Source: Microbispora amethystogenes (GTDB lineage Bacteria > Actinomycetota > Actinomycetes > Streptosporangiales > Streptosporangiaceae). From it: DNA of 64,000 nucleotides. The notes beneath the pieces were generated by a model. It did not search any database. It was not told the DNA's origin and saw only the letters and a program-made list of their open reading frames with translations. The stretch is from contig NZ_BOOB01000046.1 of NCBI RefSeq assembly GCF_016863015.1, positions 62,001 to 126,000 on the forward strand. Direction: 5' to 3'. Positions 58,987-64,000 of this stretch are shown here, in pieces. The translations under genes and the position numbers were made by a program. Each line of letters opens with the position of its first letter. Position 1 is the first letter of the stretch.

Positions 58987-59631
58987 TCAGGCGGCCCGCC
59001 AGTCGTCCACGGGCATGCGCAGGATCTTCAGGGCGACCGTGCCGAAGGCGGCGAGGTGGAACAGCGACCCGATGGCCTGGACGGCCGGCGGCTGCCCGAG
59101 CGTGAGGAACGGCCCGCAGACGCCCGCGAGCGCCGCGACCGGGACCCACCACGGCGCCCGCCGCACCGCCGCCAGGCCCGTCAGGAGCACCAGCAGGCCC
59201 ACGTGGGTGAGAAACCCCGGCAGCAGGATGCCGTACACGAAGCCGCCGAGCGCGCCCGCCACCTCGGTCACCCGGGCGGCCTGGGCGTCGGGGAGGCTGA
59301 GCGCCAGCGCCAGGTCGTAGAAGTCGGTCATGAACAGGCAGGCGGCGGTGACCGCGCCGGTCAGGCCGAGCGCCGCGCCGATGTTGCCGGTGCGCGGCGC
59401 GCGGCCGCGCAGCAGATGGGCGAGCCCGAGGATCACCGGGACCAGGCAGGCGGTCGCCCATTGGAACAGCAGCGCGCTGGCCTGCACCTGTACGGGGCTC
59501 GCGCGGAACACGGCGGGAGTGTGCTCGGTGCCCGGCGGCGAGGTGACGAAGGCCAGGCCGAGCAGGACGGGCCACACCAGCATGGCCGCCGCCGCCACGG
59601 TCTTCCTGAACAGATCCGGATTTTTCAGCAT
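58987..59631 (-). CDS. multi-pass membrane protein of unknown function
   Basis: 214 residues from the ATG at 59629-59631, with AGGAG five bases upstream. About six membrane helices: AAAAMLVWPVLLGLAFV, SALLFQWATACLVPVILGLA, GAALGLTGAVTAACLFM, ALGGFVYGILLPGFLTHVGL, WWVPVAALAGVCGPFLT and IGSLFHLAAFGTVALKIL. Short charged loops, no catalytic motif recognised. It is convergent with the response regulator, 22 bases apart, and divergent from the glutamate transporter operon. A target of the two-component system is conceivable but only by position. Confidence 0.7.
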   Translation of the reverse strand: MLKNPDLFRKTVAAAAMLVWPVLLGLAFVTSPPGTEHTPAVFRASPVQVQASALLFQWATACLVPVILGLAHLLRGRAPRTGNIGAALGLTGAVTAACLFMTDFYDLALALSLPDAQAARVTEVAGALGGFVYGILLPGFLTHVGLLVLLTGLAAVRRAPWWVPVAALAGVCGPFLTLGQPPAVQAIGSLFHLAAFGTVALKILRMPVDDWRAA

Positions 59632-59805
59632 CTGGACTCCTACGCGATCAGAGGGTCGGCAGGAGCCAACCGGGACCGCGTCCCGGGCCGCATGGGCGGG
59701 CCGTCCGGACAAACCGGGAGAGATGTCCTGAGCAGCCGGGATGTGATCTGATCGGTACCGGCCCGTTAGTGACGGCGCGACGTTGACCCCCCTACGTTGT
59801 TGACC

Positions 59806-60561
59806 ATGACGGAGATCAGTGGTCCCGATCCGCTTGTCAGGCTGGAGGGAGTCAACAAGCACTTCGGTCCCCTGCACGTGCTCCAGGACATCGACCTGAG
59901 CGTGGGCCGGGGCGAGGTGGTCGTCGTCATCGGCCCGTCCGGCAGCGGCAAGTCCACGCTGTGCCGGGTGCTCAACCGCCTGGAGACCATCGACTCCGGC
60001 AGCATCGTCTTCGACGGGCGGGAACTGCCCGCGGAGGGCAGGGCGCTGGCCCGGCTGCGCTCCGAGGTCGGGATGGTGTTCCAGTCCTTCAACCTCTTCG
60101 CCCACAAGACGATCCTGGAGAACGTCACGCTCGGCCCGACCAGGGTGCGGAAGGTCCCCCGGCAGCAGGCCGAGCAGCGGGGCATGGAACTCCTCGAACG
60201 GGTCGGCATCGCCTCGCAGGCGGGGAAGTATCCCGCCCAGCTCTCCGGCGGCCAGCAGCAGCGGACGGCCATCGCCCGCGCGCTGGCGATGGACCCCAAG
60301 ATGATCCTCTTCGACGAGCCCACCTCGGCCCTCGACCCGGAGATGGTCCAGGAGGTGCTCGACGTGATGGTCGGCCTGGCCAAGGACGGCATGACGATGA
60401 TGGTCGTCACCCACGAGATGGGCTTCGCCCGCCGTGCGGCCAACCGCATCGTGTTCATGGCCGACGGCCAGATCGTCGAGGAGGGGTCGCCCTCGGAGTT
60501 CTTCACGCAGCCGAGCACCGAGCGCGCCCGCGACTTCCTCTCCAAGATCCTCACGCACTGA
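59806..60561 (+). CDS. gluA: glutamate-type amino acid ABC transporter ATPase
   Basis: 251 residues from the ATG at 59806. No ribosome-binding site is visible, so a leaderless mRNA or an upstream TTG is possible. Polar-amino-acid ATPase: Walker A GPSGSGKST (43-51), Q-loop VFQSFNLFAHKTILENV, signature LSGGQQQR (146-153), Walker B ILFDEPTSALDPEM and the switch His in VTHEMGFARRAANR. First gene of an operon encoding ATPase, binding protein, two permeases and a second binding protein, the actinobacterial GluABCD order. The glutamate assignment rests on this order and overall similarity; other acidic or amide amino acids are possible. Confidence 0.9.
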   Translation: MTEISGPDPLVRLEGVNKHFGPLHVLQDIDLSVGRGEVVVVIGPSGSGKSTLCRVLNRLETIDSGSIVFDGRELPAEGRALARLRSEVGMVFQSFNLFAHKTILENVTLGPTRVRKVPRQQAEQRGMELLERVGIASQAGKYPAQLSGGQQQRTAIARALAMDPKMILFDEPTSALDPEMVQEVLDVMVGLAKDGMTMMVVTHEMGFARRAANRIVFMADGQIVEEGSPSEFFTQPSTERARDFLSKILTH

Positions 60562-60569
60562 TCGTGCCT

Positions 60570-60601
60570 ATGACAGCCCCAGCTCATGACAGTCCCAGCT
60601 C
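60570..60601 (+). repeat. 16-bp tandem duplication between gluA and gluB
   Basis: ATGACAGCCCCAGCTC (60570-60585) is followed at once by ATGACAGTCCCAGCTC (60586-60601), one mismatch. It fills the short gap after the gluA stop. Confidence 0.75.
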
Positions 60602-60635
60602 ACGAAATGCTCCACAAAAGCGAAAGGTGATGCGG

Positions 60636-61469
60636 ATGCGATTCGCAGCCGGCTTGCTCGCGCTCGCCGCCCTGGCCACCGGCCTGACGGCCTGCGGCGG
60701 TTCCGGGTCGAGCTCGATCGTCGACAAGGCGAAGGACGACAAGAAGCTCACGATCGGTGTCAAGATCGATCAGCCGGGCTGGGGACTGAAGAAGCCCGAC
60801 GGCGGCTTCGCCGGGTTCGACGTCGACGTGGCGAAGTACGTCGCCAAGGAGCTCGGCGTGCCGGAGAGCGGCATCACGTTCAAGGAGGCCCAGTCGGCCA
60901 ACCGCGAGCCGTTCATCCAGCAGGGCCAGGTCGACATGGTCATCGCGACCTACTCGATCACGGACGAGCGGAAGAAGAAGATCTCCTTCGCCGGGCCGTA
61001 CCTCGTCACCGGGCAGGACATCCTCGTCCGCGCCGACGACACCTCGATCACCGGGGTCGAGTCGCTCAAGGACAAGAAGGTCTGCGGCGCGCAGGGGTCG
61101 TCGTCGCCCAAGCGGCTCGCGGACAAGTTCGGTCCCGACTGGGAGGCCAAGAACCTCACCCAGCAGCAGGGGTACGGCGCCTGCCTGCCGCTGCTGGAGA
61201 ACAAGCAGGTCGACGCGATCTCCACCGACGCCACGATCCTCGCCGGGTTCGCCGCCCAGTTCCCCGGCAAGTTCAAGCTGGTCGGCCAGCCGTTCAGCGA
61301 GGAGAGGTACGGCATCGGCATCAAGCTGGACGACAAGGCCGGGCGCGACGCGATCAACAACGCCATCGAGAAGTTCTTCAAGGACGGAAGCTGGCGCAAG
61401 GCCATCGACACGAACCTCGGCGAGTTCGGCAAGTACTTCACGACCCCGCCGTCCGTCGACCGGTACTAG
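60636..61469 (+). CDS. gluB: glutamate-type ABC transporter substrate-binding lipoprotein
   Basis: 277 residues from the ATG at 60636, best spaced from AAAGG; an ATG at 60630 and a GTG at 60627 are alternatives. Lipoprotein signal RFAAGLLALAALATGLTAC with Cys20. The SBP_bac_3 domain reads KLTIGVKIDQPGWGLKKPDG then FAGFDVDVAKYVAKELGV, QVDMVIATYSITDERKKKIS and FAGPYLVTGQDILVRADD. Two further cysteines (KKVCGAQGSS and GYGACLPLLEN) probably form a disulfide. It delivers the amino acid to the GluC/GluD permease. A shorter paralogue closes the operon at 63121-63858. Confidence 0.9.
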   Translation: MRFAAGLLALAALATGLTACGGSGSSSIVDKAKDDKKLTIGVKIDQPGWGLKKPDGGFAGFDVDVAKYVAKELGVPESGITFKEAQSANREPFIQQGQVDMVIATYSITDERKKKISFAGPYLVTGQDILVRADDTSITGVESLKDKKVCGAQGSSSPKRLADKFGPDWEAKNLTQQQGYGACLPLLENKQVDAISTDATILAGFAAQFPGKFKLVGQPFSEERYGIGIKLDDKAGRDAINNAIEKFFKDGSWRKAIDTNLGEFGKYFTTPPSVDRY

Positions 61470-61502
61470 AGCACCGACAGCGGCACTGGAAGGAGGCCGG
61501 CG

Positions 61503-62171
61503 GTGGAGGCCGTCGTCGACGAGCTTCCCGTCATCCTCGGCGCGTTCTGGCTGACGGTGAAGCTCACGGTGGTCAGCGGGCTGATCTCGCTGGTCTGGGG
61601 GATCGCGCTGGCCGCCATGCGGGTGAGCCCGCTGCCGGTGCTGCGGGGGGCGGGCGCGCTGTACGTCAACGTGCTGCGCAACACGCCCCTCACACTGATC
61701 ATCGTGTTCTGCGGCCTCGGCCTCGGCACGGTGATGGACGTCCAGTTCTCCGACAACCTGTCGCTCAACAGCTTCTGGCTGTCGATCATCGGGTTGTCGG
61801 CCTACACCTCCGCCTTCGTCTGTGAGGTCGTACGGGCCGGGATCAACACCGTGCCCCTCGGCCAGGCGGAGGCGGCCCGCGCGATCGGCCTGACGTTCCT
61901 GCAGACGCTCCGCCTGGTGATCCTCCCCCAGGCGGTGCGCACGGTCATCGCGCCCCTCGGGAGCCTGCTGAACGCGCTGGTCAAGAACACGACGGTCGCC
62001 GCGGCGATCGGCGTCATGGAGGCGGCGCTGCGGATGAAGAACCTGTTCGACGCCCACGGAGACGCGATCATTCCCATCTTCCTCGGCTTCGCCGCCGGGT
62101 TCGTCGTGCTGACCCTCCCCCTGAACCTGCTGTCCGGTCGGCTGGCGCGGCGCCTGGCGGTGGTCCGATGA
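61503..62171 (+). CDS. gluC: glutamate-type ABC transporter permease, first subunit
   Basis: 222 residues from a GTG at 61503, with GGAAGGAGG upstream. A His/Glu/Gln-permease family integral membrane protein with about five helices. LRNTPLTLIIVFCGLGL and EVVRAGINTVPLGQAEAARA then IGLTFLQTLRLVILPQAVR form the ATPase-contacting EAA loop, followed by NALVKNTTVAAAIGVMEA. Its stop overlaps the gluD start as ATGA. Confidence 0.92.
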   Translation: MEAVVDELPVILGAFWLTVKLTVVSGLISLVWGIALAAMRVSPLPVLRGAGALYVNVLRNTPLTLIIVFCGLGLGTVMDVQFSDNLSLNSFWLSIIGLSAYTSAFVCEVVRAGINTVPLGQAEAARAIGLTFLQTLRLVILPQAVRTVIAPLGSLLNALVKNTTVAAAIGVMEAALRMKNLFDAHGDAIIPIFLGFAAGFVVLTLPLNLLSGRLARRLAVVR

Positions 62172-63043
62172 CCGAGCGCGGCGCCACCGTCCTCTACGAC
62201 GTCCCGGGCCCGCGCACCCGGCTGCGCAACAACGCGCTGACCCTCGCGTTCGGCGTCGTCCTGCTGCTGGTCGCGTTCTTCGTCTGGACGAAGTTCGACG
62301 AGAAGGGCCAGTGGGACGGCAAGCTGTGGCAGCCGTTCCTGCGGGCCGACACCTGGACCGAGCTGATCCTGCCCGGGCTGCTCAACACGCTGGTCGCCGC
62401 GGCACTCGCCGCGGTGCTCGCGCTGCTGTTCGGGGCCGTGTTCGGCATCGCCCGCCTGTCGGACCACCGCTGGGTGCGGATCCCGGCCGCGGTGGTCGTC
62501 GAGGCCTTCCGCGCGGTCCCGGTGCTCATGCTGATCTTCTTCGCCCAGTACGGCGGGAGCCTGGCCGGGCTGGTCGTGACCGAGTTCACGGCCGTGGTCT
62601 TCGGTCTCACGGTCTACAACGGGTCGGTCCTGGCCGAGATCGTCCGCGCGGGCATCCTGGCGGTTCCGCGCGGCCAGGCCGAGGCGGGCTACGCGATCGG
62701 CCTGCGCAAGAACCAGGTGATGCGGGTGATCCTGCTGCCGCAGGCGGTGACCGCGATGATGCCCGCGATCGTGAGCCAGCTCGTGGTGCTGCTCAAGGAC
62801 ACCGCGCTCGGGTTCGTCGTGGCGTACGCCGACCTGCTCAACGCGGGCGCCCGCGTCGTGCCGGCCAACTACGCCAACCTGATCCCCTCGGTGATCGTCA
62901 TCGCCGTGGTCTACATCGCGATCAACCTGGCGCTCGGCTATCTCGCCGCCTGGCTGGAACGGCGCAGCCGGCGCAGCAGGAAGGTCACGGCCGACCCGGC
63001 CGCCGCCGAGCAGGCGGGCGGCGAGGTCGCCTTCGTCCGCTGA
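62168..63043 (+). CDS. gluD: glutamate-type ABC transporter permease, second subunit
   Basis: 291 residues from the ATG at 62168 overlapping gluC. Longer than GluC because of an N-terminal extension with an extra helix (NNALTLAFGVVLLLVAFFVW) and a periplasmic segment. The permease core has FRAVPVLMLIFFAQYGG, EIVRAGILAVPRGQAEAGYA then IGLRKNQVMRVILLPQAVT (EAA loop) and QLVVLLKDTALGFVVAYADL. It forms the heterodimeric channel with GluC. A 13-codon frame and then the second binding protein follow. Confidence 0.92.
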   Translation: MTERGATVLYDVPGPRTRLRNNALTLAFGVVLLLVAFFVWTKFDEKGQWDGKLWQPFLRADTWTELILPGLLNTLVAAALAAVLALLFGAVFGIARLSDHRWVRIPAAVVVEAFRAVPVLMLIFFAQYGGSLAGLVVTEFTAVVFGLTVYNGSVLAEIVRAGILAVPRGQAEAGYAIGLRKNQVMRVILLPQAVTAMMPAIVSQLVVLLKDTALGFVVAYADLLNAGARVVPANYANLIPSVIVIAVVYIAINLALGYLAAWLERRSRRSRKVTADPAAAEQAGGEVAFVR

Positions 63044-63074
63044 TCCCGCGCTCCCCGGTCAAGGGAGTTTTGCC

Positions 63075-63116
63075 GTGTCGCTGCTGGCGGCGGCGCGTAC
63101 GCGACCTCGATATTGA
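63075..63116 (+). CDS. possible 13-residue leader peptide before the second binding protein
   Basis: GTG at 63075 after GGGAG (seven-base spacing) opens a 13-codon frame, MSLLAAARTRPRY, ending TGA at 63114-63116, four bases before the GTG of the next gene. It owns the only good ribosome-binding site in the gap, so the next gene may be read by coupling. Alternatively that gene starts at TTG 63070 in another frame and this peptide does not exist. Confidence 0.3.
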   Translation: MSLLAAARTRPRY

Positions 63117-63120
63117 GCGC

Positions 63121-63858
63121 GTGTGGCGTGGCCTCGCCGTGATCGGCGTCCTGGCGGCCGGATGCCTCGCGGGGTGCGGGGGCGACGGCAGGCTGGTGAT
63201 CGGCGTGCGCCCGGGGCAGCCGGGGCTGGTCGCCCGGATGCCCGACGGGCACTTCGGCGGCTTCGACGTCGAGGTCGCGCACTACGTGGCGCGGGCCCTC
63301 GGCTACCGCGACGACCAGATCGTCTACACGGCCGACACGGCCCACGCGGACCTCGTCGTCGGTGTCACCGGCCCGGCGCGCTCCCGGCCGATCGCGGGGC
63401 CGTATCTCGTCACCAGCACCGACGTGCTCGTCCGGGCCGACGACCTGTCGATCACGCGGCCCCGCGACCTCGCCCGCAAGCGGGTCTGCGCCACGCGGGA
63501 GTCCGCCGGGCCGCTGGTGGCGAGGTTCGGCGCCCGCTGGCGGCAGTTCTTCCTCGCCGAGGCGAACCTGCCGGCCGCCTGCGCGCCGCTGCTCGCCCGT
63601 GGCGGCACCGACGCCATCGTGGCCGACGCGCCCGTGCTCGCCGGGCTGTCGTCTCAGTATCCCGGCAGGTTCCGGTTCAGCGGCAGGCCGCTGTCGACCG
63701 AGGAGTACGGCATCGCCACCAGCACGGCCGCCCTGCGCGACCAGGTGAACGACGCGCTGCGCCGGATGTTCGAGGACGGCAGCTGGAAGCGGGCCGTCAT
63801 CGACCAGCTCGGCGTCCTCGCCACCCGCTACACCACTCCCCCGTCGCTGAAGTGGTGA
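63121..63858 (+). CDS. second, shorter SBP_bac_3 binding lipoprotein of the glutamate-type operon
   Basis: 245 residues from the GTG at 63121 (a TTG at 63070 is an alternative). Signal WRGLAVIGVLAAGCLAGC; the lipidated Cys could be either of the two. The domain runs parallel to GluB: RLVIGVRPGQPGLVARMPDG, HFGGFDVEVAHYVARALGY, IAGPYLVTSTDVLVRADDLS, then KRVCATRESAGP and LPAACAPLLARGG, keeping the GluB cysteine pair, and ending LGVLATRYTTPPS. Residues in the ligand pocket region (HADLVVGVTGPARSRP) depart from GluB. It may bind a different amino acid for the same permease or act as a sensor. Confidence 0.82.
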   Translation: MWRGLAVIGVLAAGCLAGCGGDGRLVIGVRPGQPGLVARMPDGHFGGFDVEVAHYVARALGYRDDQIVYTADTAHADLVVGVTGPARSRPIAGPYLVTSTDVLVRADDLSITRPRDLARKRVCATRESAGPLVARFGARWRQFFLAEANLPAACAPLLARGGTDAIVADAPVLAGLSSQYPGRFRFSGRPLSTEEYGIATSTAALRDQVNDALRRMFEDGSWKRAVIDQLGVLATRYTTPPSLKW

Positions 63859-63940
63859 CGGGGGGATCCGCGGCGTGCCGGGGGCGGGCTACCGGATTCG
63901 TCCGCAGTGCTCCGGCCTTGCCGGGGGTGAAGTGGACTGT

Positions 63941-63984
63941 CCCGCGTAGCGGGGCGGGGAAAGCTGATTCGCCGTCAGGCGGAT
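63941..63984 (+). terminator. hairpins at the end of the glutamate-type operon
   Basis: CCCGC/GCGGG (63941-63945 and 63949-63953, 3-base loop) and ATTCGCC/GGCGGAT (63967-63973 and 63978-63984, one G-T pair, 4-base loop) lie 82-126 bases after the last stop. They are modest hairpins without T tracts. Nothing else is recognisable in 63859-64000. Confidence 0.35.
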
Positions 63985-64000
63985 CGGCGTCTTAGCAGAT

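Noticed and set aside
1-64000. CRISPR array
   Set aside because: All repeat arrays seen are contiguous short tandem duplications without unique spacers, and there are no cas genes.
1-64000. Insertion sequence or integrase remnant that would explain the accessory block
   Set aside because: No transposase, integrase or recombinase motif, and no flanking long repeat or tRNA gene, was found.

Overview
The window is a piece of a high-GC actinobacterial chromosome. The evidence is very GC-rich third codon positions, frequent GTG starts, rare TTA leucine codons, large BTAD/AAA+ transcriptional activators, an ECF sigma factor paired with a CU044_5270-type protein, a DUF2277 protein, an SCO6745-type protein and conserved actinobacterial gene order. 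A relative of the Streptosporangiaceae fits best, but this is inference. No rRNA, tRNA, CRISPR array, transposase or phage gene was found.

Left block (1-9.8 kb, all minus strand): core genes holA (cut by the edge), two small uncharacterised genes, comEC, comEA and a degV-type fatty-acid-binding protein, then hutI behind a possible 30-residue leader peptide, then hflX. Middle block (9.8-48.2 kb) looks accessory. It starts with two consecutive copies of one cassette: a large BTAD-AAA+ activator divergent from a BBE-type FAD oxidase. A DUF4097-type lipoprotein follows, then a compact glycolate/glyoxylate operon (malate synthase aceB, glycolate oxidase glcDEF, an IclR regulator). After a DUF2277 gene come an unusual FHA-flavoprotein monooxygenase fusion, an ECF sigma/CU044_5270 pair, a SWIM zinc-finger/DUF6493-like pair, a secreted HNH nuclease and a divergent HTH regulator/SDR pair. 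The block ends with a glycine-betaine/choline-type ABC importer (ATPase, double-length permease, two substrate-binding proteins), a helical-repeat protein and an SCO6745-like protein.

Right block (48.2-64 kb): core genes dapF, miaA, ogt, an extradiol-dioxygenase-like gene, rnz and miaB, with an Uma2-type protein, a two-component system and an unknown membrane protein. It ends with a glutamate-type ABC importer (gluABCD) that carries a second, shorter binding-protein gene. hflX and dapF, normally close neighbours in actinomycetes, are about 38 kb apart here, which is the main reason for calling the middle block an insertion.

The most unusual feature is at the DNA level. Short direct tandem duplications (12-17 bp units, 2-8 copies) sit on or beside the ends of many unrelated genes, often with the stop or start codon inside a repeat unit. 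Two genes carry in-frame repeats (12 bp and 24 bp units) at their 3' ends. Starts were chosen by ribosome-binding sites, overlaps and domain starts; where the choice is uncertain the entry says so.
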